The notes under the pieces are model-generated. The model saw only the letters and a list, made by a program, of their open reading frames with translations, was not told where the DNA came from and searched no databases. A stretch of DNA of 36,359 nucleotides, from positions 1,313,584 through 1,349,942 of the forward strand of contig NZ_KQ969506.1 in assembly GCF_001578875.1 (NCBI RefSeq), in the 5' to 3' direction. Positions 18,179-25,730 of this stretch are shown here, piece by piece (position 1 is the stretch's first letter; every line of letters begins with the position of its first letter). The stretch comes from Streptococcus sp. DD13 (GTDB lineage Bacteria; Bacillota; Bacilli; Lactobacillales; Streptococcaceae). The position numbers and the translations under genes are program-made.

Positions 18179-18190
18179 ATTTTTGAAAAT

Positions 18191-18223
18191 TTTAAGCTAT
18201 AATTAAGAAAATATTGTTATCAT
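18191..18223 (+). promoter_or_regulatory. CiaR-type promoter of htrA
   Basis: TTTAAG (18191-18196), 5-base spacer CTATA, ATTAAG (18202-18207): an exact CiaR direct repeat (NTTAAG-N5-WTTAAG). Ten bases on lies a -10 hexamer TATCAT (18218-18223), the spacing seen at CiaR-activated promoters. htrA is a known member of the CiaRH regulon in streptococci. AAGGAG at 18234-18239 serves the ATG at 18250. Confidence 0.85.
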
Positions 18224-18249
18224 AATTTTCAAAAAGGAGAGTTCGTATC

Positions 18250-19419
18250 ATGAAAAAAAATATAAAATATTTATTGATATTTGTGTTTGCTCTTATCGGA
18301 GGTTCAATTGGTTCATTTGCCTATCCACTCTTCCAATCGATTACCCATTCTTCCTCCACCTCATCTAGTTTGATTAGTAATAATACTTATGACAATCAGT
18401 CCTCCGTGACACAAGCGGTTGACAAAGTAAAAGATGCCGTAGTTTCTGTCATCAATTATCAGAAACCCAGCAATGCATCTTCTGATACGGAATTGACTGA
18501 GGATGGTTTAGCCATCTATGGAGAAGGTTCTGGAATCATTTATAAAAAAGAAAATGGAAAAGCCTACGTTGTCACAAATGAGCACGTTGTTAACGGGGCA
18601 AAATCCTTAGAAGTACAATTTTCCTCAGGGGATACAGTGAAAGCCACTCTGGTAGGTTCAGACAGTTACTCTGATTTAGCTGTTCTAGAAATTAGTGACG
18701 AAAAAGTAACGACAGTTGCAGAATTTGCAAATTCAGATACTATCAAAGTTGGAGAAACAGCTCTGGCCATCGGTAGTCCTCTTGGAGTCTCCTTTGCAAA
18801 CTCCGTCACCAAAGGAATCGTATCCGGTGTTAACCGTCAAATAACAGGTACAAATGATAATGGACAAACCGTCTCTATAAACGCAATTCAGACAGATGCT
18901 GCTATCAATCCAGGGAACTCAGGCGGGGCTTTAATCAATATTGAAGGTCAAGTTATCGGGATTAACGAACAGAAGGTCGTCCGGGATAGTTCTGGTGAAT
19001 CAACAGTTGAAGGTCTTGGATTTGCGATTCCTTCCAATGATGTAGTGACAATTATCGAGCAATTAGAAACCAATAAAAAAGTAGTTCGTCCAGCTCTAGG
19101 TATCACAATGAAAGCTTACAGTCAACTCACTACGATTGAAATGAAAAAGGCGAACTTAGAAAACAGCAAATTAACTTCCGGTGTTGTCGTGATGTCCGTT
19201 CTAAAGGGGCTTCCAGCTGATGGACAGTTACAAGAATATGATGTGATTACCGGTATTGATGACCAAGAAGTTAAGACTACCAGTGATTTACAAAATGTTC
19301 TCTATCGTCATAAGGTAGGAGATAGTGTGGTCCTAAAAGTTGTTCGTAATGGCGAAGAAAAAAATGTTACCATCAAACTGACCAAAACCACGGATCAATT
19401 AAATCTAGAGAACAACTAA
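18250..19419 (+). CDS. htrA: Membrane-anchored serine protease HtrA (DegP-like)
   Basis: Surface quality-control protease that degrades misfolded exported proteins; in streptococci it also degrades competence peptide and affects virulence. In 389 aa: an N-terminal signal anchor (about 5-27), a Ser/Thr linker, a trypsin-like domain with catalytic His112 (TNEHVV), Asp142 (SDLAVLE) and Ser224 (NPGNSGGAL), and one C-terminal PDZ domain (about 285-380). All triad residues are present. It is expressed from a CiaR-type promoter and closed by its own terminator before parB, although some read-through into parB is possible. Confidence 0.96.
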   Translation: MKKNIKYLLIFVFALIGGSIGSFAYPLFQSITHSSSTSSSLISNNTYDNQSSVTQAVDKVKDAVVSVINYQKPSNASSDTELTEDGLAIYGEGSGIIYKKENGKAYVVTNEHVVNGAKSLEVQFSSGDTVKATLVGSDSYSDLAVLEISDEKVTTVAEFANSDTIKVGETALAIGSPLGVSFANSVTKGIVSGVNRQITGTNDNGQTVSINAIQTDAAINPGNSGGALINIEGQVIGINEQKVVRDSSGESTVEGLGFAIPSNDVVTIIEQLETNKKVVRPALGITMKAYSQLTTIEMKKANLENSKLTSGVVVMSVLKGLPADGQLQEYDVITGIDDQEVKTTSDLQNVLYRHKVGDSVVLKVVRNGEEKNVTIKLTKTTDQLNLENN

Positions 19420-19426
19420 ATTCTCT

Positions 19427-19461
19427 AAACTACTTTACAGATTTGTAAAGTAGTTTTTTTT
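19427..19461 (+). terminator. htrA terminator
   Basis: A 13-bp perfect stem (19427-19439 with 19444-19456; arm AAACTACTTTACA) with a 4-base loop, then T5 beyond the stem. Its 3' arm overlaps the -35 hexamer of the parB promoter. Confidence 0.85.
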
Positions 19462-19471
19462 CTGCTACAAT
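19443..19471 (+). promoter_or_regulatory. parB promoter nested in the htrA terminator
   Basis: TTGTAA (19443-19448), 17-base spacer, TACAAT (19466-19471), with TGC just before it making an extended -10. Only seven bases (TAGCCCT) separate the -10 from the parB ATG, so the transcript should begin at or one base before the start codon. No Shine-Dalgarno sequence is present. Confidence 0.6.
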
Positions 19472-19478
19472 TAGCCCT

Positions 19479-20237
19479 ATGGAAGAACTTCGTTATATTT
19501 CAATTCATGAGATTACCCCAAATCCCTATCAACCACGATTACAATTTGATTCAAAAAAATTAGAAGAACTAGCACAATCCATTAAGAAAAATGGACTAAT
19601 TCAGCCAATGATCGTTCGTCCATCCTCCATTATAGGTTTTGAATTACTCGCTGGAGAAAGACGCTTACGTGCCTGTCAACTAGCAGGTTTAGAGAAGGTT
19701 CCTGTCATTGTAAAAGTCCTGTCTGATGAGGAAATGATGACACAATCCATCATTGAAAATTTACAACGGGCAGATTTGAATCCCATTGAAGAAGCAAACT
19801 CTTATTTAAAGTTACTAGAGCAAGGAATCACTCATGAAGAAATTGCAAAAAGAATGGGGAAATCTCGCCCTTATATTTCAAATAGCCTCCGGTTGCTCCA
19901 TCTTCCCAAGGAAATCCAAGAAGAGTTAGCATCCGGCCAACTATCTGCTGGTCATGCTCGTATCTTAATCCCCTTAAAAAAGGATAAGCAGCTTTACTAT
20001 GTTGACTTAGTGAAAAAATTACACCTAAGTGTCAGACAACTAGAGCAACGGGTCAAAAAGACGAAATCCAAAACGAAGCAAACAAAAAATATATTTTCCC
20101 TAAGTGAGGAAGTTTGGCTTCAAAAGTATTTTGGAACGGCAGTTCAGATCAAACAAGATAAAAATGGGAAAGGAAAAATAGTCATCCCTTTTGAAAATTT
20201 AGATGAATTTGAGCAGATCATCCACAGTTTAAAATAA
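19479..20237 (+). CDS. parB: Chromosome-partitioning protein ParB (Spo0J)
   Basis: CTP-dependent DNA clamp that loads at parS and recruits SMC. The 252-aa protein has the N-terminal CTPase domain with NPYQPR (15-20) and the nucleotide/arginine-finger patch GERR (59-62) plus ENLQRADLNP. A central HTH parS-binding domain (about 115-170: ITHEEIAKRMGKSRPYISNSLRLL) and a short C-terminal dimerisation domain follow. No parA/soj gene is present nearby, as is typical of streptococci, so the segregation role is through SMC. Start at 19479 fits the family N-terminus in streptococci even though no ribosome site precedes it. Confidence 0.96.
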   Translation: MEELRYISIHEITPNPYQPRLQFDSKKLEELAQSIKKNGLIQPMIVRPSSIIGFELLAGERRLRACQLAGLEKVPVIVKVLSDEEMMTQSIIENLQRADLNPIEEANSYLKLLEQGITHEEIAKRMGKSRPYISNSLRLLHLPKEIQEELASGQLSAGHARILIPLKKDKQLYYVDLVKKLHLSVRQLEQRVKKTKSKTKQTKNIFSLSEEVWLQKYFGTAVQIKQDKNGKGKIVIPFENLDEFEQIIHSLK

Positions 20238-20258
20238 ACTTGTGGATGATCTTTTTTT
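20216..20258 (+). terminator. parB terminator with DnaA-box-like arms
   Basis: A long hairpin across the parB stop codon: 20216-20231 pairs with 20235-20251 with a single bulged T, then seven T residues. The arms contain ATCCACA and TGTGGAT, so the hairpin also resembles inverted DnaA boxes at the left edge of oriC. Confidence 0.8.
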
Positions 20259-20314
20259 ATGAACAGACTTTTACACAGATTCATTCGATTCTAACCAGCC
20301 AAAAATACTACTCT

Positions 20315-20384
20315 TTTTCCTTTTTTCCACACAATGTGGAAAACTAAAATCCACATTGTGGAAAAAAGGAAAACTTGTGGAAAA
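20315..20384. repeat. oriC, upstream part: DnaA boxes in a long inverted repeat
   Basis: Three to five DnaA boxes lie here: TTTTCCACA (20323-20331), TGTGGAAAA (20335-20343), AAATCCACA (20347-20355, partial), TGTGGAAAA (20357-20365) and TGTGGAAAA (20376-20384). Positions 20315-20340 and 20350-20373 form an almost perfect 24-26 bp inverted repeat around a 9-base loop, differing by one TG dinucleotide. This is the parB-dnaA half of a bipartite firmicute origin and covers the dnaA promoter region. Confidence 0.85.
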
Positions 20385-20397
20385 CTTTTCCTATTTA

Positions 20398-20406
20398 TGA
20401 TACACT
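20398..20406 (+). promoter_or_regulatory. dnaA promoter (extended -10)
   Basis: TGATACACT is an extended -10, about 50 bases before the dnaA ATG. The DnaA box at 20376-20384 covers the -35 position, which would allow autorepression by DnaA. AAAGGA before the ATG is the ribosome site. Confidence 0.6.
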
Positions 20407-20457
20407 AGAATGACCTATTCATATAGATCATGAATCAAAAAAAGAAAGGACAAACGC

Positions 20458-21852
20458 ATGGAGACAGAACAACTTTTTTGGCAACGATTCATGGAGCTCG
20501 CAAAAGCCTCTTGCAAAGCTTCTGTTTTTGAATATTATATCTCAGAAGCTCGACTGGTCCATGTCAAACAGGATACGGCTCTCATTCATTTAAGTAGTCG
20601 AGTAAAAGTGATGTTTTGGAATAAAAACATGGATGGACTCTTGATTCACGTTGGTGCAGAAGTTTATAATGAAATCCTAAAAATTGAATATGAGTGGGAT
20701 GAAGATCAAATACTACAACCGAATTTTTCCACTCCCTTTCACTCTACATCCCTTCAATCCGAACCGCCTTTTTCTTCACAAACTGATGCGAAAACACAAG
20801 AAGTTCCCCAAGCCTTACCTGTGATAGAAACAGGATTACAAGAAGAATACACCTTTCAAAATTTCATCCAAGGAGATGGAAATTCTTTCGCCTATGTGGC
20901 AGCCATGTCAGTCGCAGAAGAACCTGGTACTCGTTATAATCCTTTATTTATTTTCGGAGGACCTGGGCTTGGAAAAACCCATTTGCTCAATGCTATTGGA
21001 AATAAGGTTTTACAGGACAATCCCCAGATGCGCGTACGGATTGTCTCATCAGAAACTTTTTTAAATGAGTTTATTGAACACACCCGTCTCAATAACATGG
21101 AAGAGTTTAAAAAGTTATATCGAAATTTAGATGTTCTCTTGATTGACGATATCCAGACCCTTAAAAACAAAAAGGCCACTCAAGAAGAGTTCTTTAATAC
21201 CTTTAATGCCATCTATGAAAATAAAAAGCAAATTGTCTTAACCAGCGACCGGACACCTACACAGCTGGATAACTTACAGGATCGTCTGGTCACTCGTTTT
21301 GGTTGGGGGACTGTCACAGAAGTGAGTCCACCAGACTATGAAACGCGCATTGCTATTTTACAAACGAAAGCAGAAAATTATACTTTCCAATTTACAGATG
21401 ATACTTTAGCTTATCTAGCCAATCAATTTCATTCCAATGTCAGAGACCTAGAGGGAGCTTTAAAAGATATTCAGCTGCTTGCAAACATGCGTCAATTAAC
21501 TGAAATAACTGTTGATCTAGCTGCTGAGGCAATTCGGGCTCGAAAAAATGATTCTCCAAAAAAGAGAGTTATCTCCATTGAGCAAATCCAGACCGAAGTG
21601 GGAAGTTTTTACGGTGTTAGTGTAAAGGAAATAAAAGGAGCCAAACGAGTCCAAAATGTCGTACATGCAAGGCAGGTGGCCATGTATTTAGCGCGTGAAA
21701 TGACCGATAACTCCCTTCCAAAGATTGGTAAAGAATTTGGAAATCGTGACCACACAACCGTTATGCATTCTTATAATAAAATAAAGACCCTTTTGGAAGA
21801 AGATCCAAATCTTGAAATTGAGATTACAAGCATTCGAAATAAAATTAGATAA
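20458..21852 (+). CDS. dnaA: Chromosomal replication initiator DnaA
   Basis: AAA+ initiator that binds the DnaA boxes on either side of its own gene and melts oriC. In 464 aa: domain I (about 1-85), a variable Ser/Gln/Pro-rich domain II linker (about 86-128), AAA+ domain III with Walker A GGPGLGKTHLL (167-177), Walker B LLIDDIQ and sensor residues (LTSDRTPTQL), and the helix-turn-helix domain IV with the DnaA signature NRDHTTVMHSYNKI near 440. It is slightly longer than the ~450 aa usual in streptococci because of the linker. First gene of the dnaA-dnaN pair. Confidence 0.98.
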   Translation: METEQLFWQRFMELAKASCKASVFEYYISEARLVHVKQDTALIHLSSRVKVMFWNKNMDGLLIHVGAEVYNEILKIEYEWDEDQILQPNFSTPFHSTSLQSEPPFSSQTDAKTQEVPQALPVIETGLQEEYTFQNFIQGDGNSFAYVAAMSVAEEPGTRYNPLFIFGGPGLGKTHLLNAIGNKVLQDNPQMRVRIVSSETFLNEFIEHTRLNNMEEFKKLYRNLDVLLIDDIQTLKNKKATQEEFFNTFNAIYENKKQIVLTSDRTPTQLDNLQDRLVTRFGWGTVTEVSPPDYETRIAILQTKAENYTFQFTDDTLAYLANQFHSNVRDLEGALKDIQLLANMRQLTEITVDLAAEAIRARKNDSPKKRVISIEQIQTEVGSFYGVSVKEIKGAKRVQNVVHARQVAMYLAREMTDNSLPKIGKEFGNRDHTTVMHSYNKIKTLLEEDPNLEIEITSIRNKIR

Positions 21853-21972
21853 TGTGGATAACTTTTGGAAAACTGCTAGCTTTTTTCCACAGATTTTCAA
21901 CAAGAAAATCTCTTAAAGCAAAAGAAAAAAGCGGTTTTTCCACACAATACACATCCCTTATTACTATTATTA
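21853..21972. other. oriC, downstream part: DnaA boxes plus DnaA-trio unwinding element
   Basis: Directly after the dnaA stop are a perfect box TGTGGATAA (21853-21861), TTTTCCACA (21883-21891) and TTTTCCACA (21936-21944). After a 13-base linker containing CCC there are five consecutive trinucleotides TTA TTA CTA TTA TTA (21958-21972). On the complementary strand these read 3'-AAT AAT GAT AAT AAT-5', matching the DnaA-trio consensus 3'-[G/A]A[T/C]-5' in the orientation known from Bacillus. An AT-only stretch follows up to the dnaN ribosome site. Confidence 0.85.
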
Positions 21973-22005
21973 TCTTAATTATTATATATAAATAAAGGAG
22001 AAACC

Positions 22006-23142
22006 ATGATTCAATTTTCAATTAACAAAAATGTTTTCCTACAGGCTCTCAATACGACCAAAAGAGCAATCAGTGGGAAGAATGCTATTCCTGTCTTGTC
22101 TACCGTTAAAATAGAGGTTTCTCAAGAAGGAATTACTCTAACTGGTTCCAATGGACAAATCTCCATTGAATATTATATTTCAACGAAAGATACAAATGCT
22201 GGATTATTAATCACATCTCCAGGATCCATCTTATTAGAAGCTTCCTTCTTCATCAATGTGATCTCTAGCTTACCAGATATTGTAGTAGAGATTAAAGAAA
22301 TTGATCACCAACAGATTGTGATGACCAGTGGAAAATCCGAAATTACTCTGAAAGGAAAAGAAGCAGAACAATATCCTCGATTACAAGAAGTAGCAACTTC
22401 TAATCCTTTGATTTTAGAAACTAAGATTTTAAAAGAAATGATTAATGAAACTGCCTTTGCTGCTTCGACGCAAGAAAGTCGTCCTCTTTTAACAGGGGTT
22501 CATCTTGTATTAGATCATCACACTGAATTAACAACAGTCGCCACTGACTCTCATCGATTAAGCCAGCGAAAATTGACGCTAGAGAAATCTGGTGATAACT
22601 TTGATGTGGTGATTCCAAGTAAGTCTTTACGCGAATTCACATCTGTTTTTTCAGACGATATTGAAACGGTTGAGGTTTTCTTTTCTAGCAATCAATTGCT
22701 TTTTAGAAGTGACTATATTAGCTTTTACACGCGCCTTCTAGAAGGGAATTATCCAGATACCAATCGTTTGATTCCAAAAGAATTTAATACAACAGTGGTG
22801 TGTGATGTCACCTATTTAAGACAGGCAATGGAACGGGCTCGTCTGTTATCTAATGCCACACAAAATGGAACAGTGAAGCTCGAAATTACCGACCAAGTCG
22901 TTTCTGCACATGTTCATTCACCAGAAGTAGGACAAGTTAATGAAGAATTGGATACTTATTTGGTTGAGGGAGAGGATTTAACCATTTCATTCAATCCGAC
23001 CTATTTGATTGAAGCATTGAAAGCTATCGACAGTGAACAGATTAAAATTAGTTTTATTTCTCCTGTTCGTCCGTTTACTTTGGTTCCAAATGGAACGGCG
23101 GAGGATTTTATTCAACTGATTACACCTGTTCGGACAAATTAA
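22006..23142 (+). CDS. dnaN: DNA polymerase III beta sliding clamp
   Basis: Ring-shaped processivity clamp for the replicative polymerases. The 378-aa length is standard; it divides into three topologically similar domains. The N-terminus MIQFSINKNVFLQALNTTKRAIS and the conserved ATDSHRLSQRKL segment near residue 180 are typical, and the C-terminus FTLVPNGTAEDFIQLITPVRTN forms the protein-binding pocket. AAAGGAG at 21994-22000 is a strong ribosome site. It is probably co-transcribed with dnaA and may have a promoter in the AT-rich unwinding region. Confidence 0.98.
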   Translation: MIQFSINKNVFLQALNTTKRAISGKNAIPVLSTVKIEVSQEGITLTGSNGQISIEYYISTKDTNAGLLITSPGSILLEASFFINVISSLPDIVVEIKEIDHQQIVMTSGKSEITLKGKEAEQYPRLQEVATSNPLILETKILKEMINETAFAASTQESRPLLTGVHLVLDHHTELTTVATDSHRLSQRKLTLEKSGDNFDVVIPSKSLREFTSVFSDDIETVEVFFSSNQLLFRSDYISFYTRLLEGNYPDTNRLIPKEFNTTVVCDVTYLRQAMERARLLSNATQNGTVKLEITDQVVSAHVHSPEVGQVNEELDTYLVEGEDLTISFNPTYLIEALKAIDSEQIKISFISPVRPFTLVPNGTAEDFIQLITPVRTN

Positions 23143-23298
23143 ACCTTGGGTCTGAGACTTCTGTCTCGGGCTCTTTGAATTTTACCTGAGTAGGGTCAGA
23201 TCCGTAAGGGAGTAGATTGTTGGAGAATAGACTCGTGACTCGAGTTTTATGATTGTGCTGAATAAGAATCAAGTAGGCAGTCTATGTTCAGGTATTCT

Positions 23299-23328
23299 TT
23301 GTAGATTCTTACATTCTGGTGATACACT
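23299..23328 (+). promoter_or_regulatory. Promoter of the DAGK-family gene
   Basis: TTGTAG (23299-23304), 18-base spacer, TACACT (23323-23328) preceded by TGA to give the extended -10 TGATACACT. The same TGATACACTAG string is found in the dnaA promoter. The gap between dnaN and this promoter (23143-23298) has hairpin-forming repeats but no gene. Confidence 0.55.
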
Positions 23329-23348
23329 AGCGAAATGAAGGTAGAACG

Positions 23349-24233
23349 ATGCTGTTTATTTTAGGGAATCCTAATGCTGGAGATAAACGGAGCCAGCAGA
23401 AAATTAATGAAATAAAAGAAACTTATCCACAGCTGGAAATAAAAGTATTTTTGACATCAGCAAAGGACCAGGAAAAAGAGGTCGTTCAGGCGATACTGGA
23501 ACAATATCAAGATGAATTAGATCAATTATTGATTATTGGAGGAGATGGGACACTTTCCAAAGTCTTACGTTATTGGCCTGCTCAATTTCCATTTGCCTAT
23601 TTACCATCAGGTACTGGGAATGATTTTGAAAAGGGCTATTCATTGCCCCAAATATCGGACCTAATGAGAGCAATAGAACATCAATCAACTGCAGAGATTA
23701 CTGTTCTGCATTCAGAGGATTGGGTTGTTGTCAATAGTTTAGGGGCAGGATTTGATGCGCGTGTCATTGAACAATCTGATAAGATGACTGTTTTGAAAAA
23801 GTTCTTGAATCAATTACATATAGGATGGCTGCTCTACCCAATTCTAGGGATATTCAGTATGTTTTCAAGAAAAACGGTCAGTCTAACATTAACAGATGAA
23901 AAAGGGCAAGAATACCAGTACAAGCATCTCTTCTTGTTTGTCCTAGCCAATAATCGTTTTTTTGGTGGAGGAATACTGATATGGCCAGATAGCTCTATTA
24001 CCAAATCACAGATTGATATGGTTTATTCTCCGTATAAGTCTATCTTTAGAAACATTCTTTGTCTTTTACAACTATTATTTCATCGACAAGCGACATCACG
24101 CATCATCCACCACCAAGTTTTCCACACTCTCAAAATAACATTTCCGGATGAAGAAGGTGTACAGATAGATGGTGAATTTGTTAAAATAAAAGAAATTCAA
24201 TTAAAACCGCAACTTAGAAAAATCTATCGTTAA
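23349..24233 (+). CDS. Diacylglycerol/lipid kinase family protein
   Basis: DAGK-catalytic-domain lipid kinase, 294 aa. It has the N-terminal NPNAG motif (about 8-12), the ATP-binding GGDGT near residue 64, and the PSGTGNDFEKG substrate-binding segment near 88. The C-terminal beta domain ends in DGEFVKIKEIQLKP. Bacterial relatives (DgkB type) recycle diacylglycerol released during lipoteichoic acid synthesis, but substrates vary and are not shown here. The location right after dnaN is conserved in streptococci. AAGGT precedes the ATG. The stop overlaps the ribosome site of the DUF951 gene, so the two are an operon. Confidence 0.85.
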   Translation: MLFILGNPNAGDKRSQQKINEIKETYPQLEIKVFLTSAKDQEKEVVQAILEQYQDELDQLLIIGGDGTLSKVLRYWPAQFPFAYLPSGTGNDFEKGYSLPQISDLMRAIEHQSTAEITVLHSEDWVVVNSLGAGFDARVIEQSDKMTVLKKFLNQLHIGWLLYPILGIFSMFSRKTVSLTLTDEKGQEYQYKHLFLFVLANNRFFGGGILIWPDSSITKSQIDMVYSPYKSIFRNILCLLQLLFHRQATSRIIHHQVFHTLKITFPDEEGVQIDGEFVKIKEIQLKPQLRKIYR

Positions 24234-24245
24234 GGAGATAACACA

Positions 24246-24437
24246 ATGTATGAAATTGGCTCATTTGTAGAAATGAAGAAACCCCATGCTTGTACGGTTA
24301 AAAGTACAGGAAAAAAGGCAAATAAATGGGAAATTACGCGCATCGGTGCAGATATTAAAATCCGATGTACCAATTGTGAACATGTAGTCATGATGAGCCG
24401 ACATGACTTTGAAAGAAAATTGAAGAAAATTCTTTAG
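24246..24437 (+). CDS. DUF951 family small protein (YyzM-like)
   Basis: A 63-aa basic protein. Its pattern of MKKPHACTVKSTGKKANKWEITRIGADIKIRC followed by TNCEHVVMMSR matches the DUF951 family: a small beta-barrel with two cysteines (in IRCTNCEH). Function is unknown; the fold and charge suggest nucleic-acid binding, but this is inference. AAGGAG overlaps the stop of the lipid-kinase gene. It is usually found just before ychF in streptococci, as here. Confidence 0.85.
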   Translation: MYEIGSFVEMKKPHACTVKSTGKKANKWEITRIGADIKIRCTNCEHVVMMSRHDFERKLKKIL

Positions 24438-24449
24438 ACTAAATGAAAG

Positions 24450-24481
24450 AAGGTTTCGTCCATTGAGACGCGCCTTTTTTT
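24450..24481 (+). terminator. Terminator after the DUF951 gene
   Basis: Imperfect hairpin: AAGG (24450-24453) with CCTT (24473-24476) and CGTC (24457-24460) with GACG (24467-24470), followed by T7. It separates the lipid-kinase/DUF951 unit from ychF. Confidence 0.6.
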
Positions 24482-24489
24482 CTAATTTT

Positions 24490-24498
24490 TGCTATAAT
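24490..24498 (+). promoter_or_regulatory. ychF promoter (extended -10)
   Basis: TGCTATAAT, identical to the yaaA and yfmF extended -10 elements, 36 bases before the ychF ATG. GGAG at 24521-24524 is the ribosome site. Confidence 0.7.
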
Positions 24499-24534
24499 AG
24501 TTTGGATTGAAAAAACTAATGGAGAACACGATTT

Positions 24535-25650
24535 ATGGCTTTAACAGCAGGTATCGTTGGTTTGCCAAATGTCGGCAAGTCAACCCTTTTTAATGCAATT
24601 ACTAAAGCGGGTGCAGAAGCTGCCAATTATCCTTTTGCGACGATTGATCCCAATGTAGGAATGGTAGAAGTACCCGATGAGCGTCTGACAAAGTTGACTG
24701 AGCTGATCACACCCAAAAAAACAGTCCCAACCACCTTTGAATTTACCGATATCGCTGGAATAGTAAAGGGTGCATCAAAAGGTGAAGGACTTGGGAATAA
24801 ATTTCTCGCCAATATCCGTGAAGTGGATGCCATTGTACATGTAGTTCGTGCCTTTGACGATGAGAATGTCATGCGGGAACAAGGACGTGAGGATGCTTTT
24901 GTGGATCCTCTAGCAGATATTGATACCATAAACCTAGAGTTGATCTTGGCTGATCTAGATTCTATCAACAAACGCTATGCACGTGTAGAGAAGATGGCCC
25001 GGACCCAAAAAGATAAGGATTCAGTAGCTGAATTTGCAATCTTGCAAAAAATCAAGCCTGTCTTAGAAGATGGTAAATCTGCTCGTACGATTGACTTTAC
25101 CGATGATGAACAAAAAATTGTGAAACAATTATTCTTGTTGACGACCAAGCCAGTTCTTTATGTGGCCAATGTAGATGAGGATAAAGTAGCAGAACCAGAT
25201 GCGATCTCTTATGTCCAACAAATTCGTGCCTTTGCTGCAACAGAAAATGCAGAAGTTGTAGTGATTTCTGCGCGTGCCGAAGAAGAAATATCAGAGCTAG
25301 ACGATGAAGACAAGGCAGAGTTTTTAGAGGCAATTGGTTTGACAGAATCTGGTGTGGATAAGCTGACACGTGCTGCTTATCACCTTCTTGGTCTAGGGAC
25401 CTATTTCACAGCTGGCGAGAAGGAAGTTCGTGCTTGGACTTTTAAACGGGGTATCAAAGCTCCACAAGCAGCTGGAATTATTCACTCAGACTTTGAACGA
25501 GGTTTTATTCGTGCTGTTACCATGTCTTATGATGATTTAATAACCTATGGATCAGAAAAGGCTGTGAAAGAAGCTGGGCGCCTCCGCGAAGAAGGAAAAG
25601 ACTATATTGTCCAAGATGGAGACATTATGGAATTCCGCTTCAATGTTTAA
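24535..25650 (+). CDS. ychF: Redox/stress-linked ATPase YchF (OLA1 family)
   Basis: P-loop protein of the Obg-related YchF/OLA1 family, which prefers ATP over GTP and binds ribosomes. In 371 aa: G1 motif [11 protein letters not shown] (about 8-18), a switch region with [19 protein letters not shown] (G3 at about 68), the family NVDE in place of the usual NKxD, a coiled-coil insertion, and a C-terminal TGS-like domain ending [13 protein letters not shown]. Full length. It has its own promoter and a following hairpin, then pth. Confidence 0.96.
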   Translation: MALTAGIVGLPNVGKSTLFNAITKAGAEAANYPFATIDPNVGMVEVPDERLTKLTELITPKKTVPTTFEFTDIAGIVKGASKGEGLGNKFLANIREVDAIVHVVRAFDDENVMREQGREDAFVDPLADIDTINLELILADLDSINKRYARVEKMARTQKDKDSVAEFAILQKIKPVLEDGKSARTIDFTDDEQKIVKQLFLLTTKPVLYVANVDEDKVAEPDAISYVQQIRAFAATENAEVVVISARAEEEISELDDEDKAEFLEAIGLTESGVDKLTRAAYHLLGLGTYFTAGEKEVRAWTFKRGIKAPQAAGIIHSDFERGFIRAVTMSYDDLITYGSEKAVKEAGRLREEGKDYIVQDGDIMEFRFNV

Positions 25651-25670
25651 GAATTGTGAAATAATAAAGA

Positions 25671-25702
25671 AAAAGAGGTTGGAAAAATATTCCAGCCCTT
25701 TT
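25671..25702 (+). terminator. Hairpin between ychF and pth
   Basis: GGTTGGAA (25677-25684) pairs with TTCCAGCC (25690-25697) with one G-T pair, flanked by AAAA and TTTT. It resembles the AGAGGCT-GGA stem at 30043-30068 and may belong to the same small repeat family. No strong promoter for pth is seen between it and the ATG, so termination is probably partial. Confidence 0.6.
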
Positions 25703-25730
25703 GGTGTTTTAAGATTAGTAGAGGAGTAAA

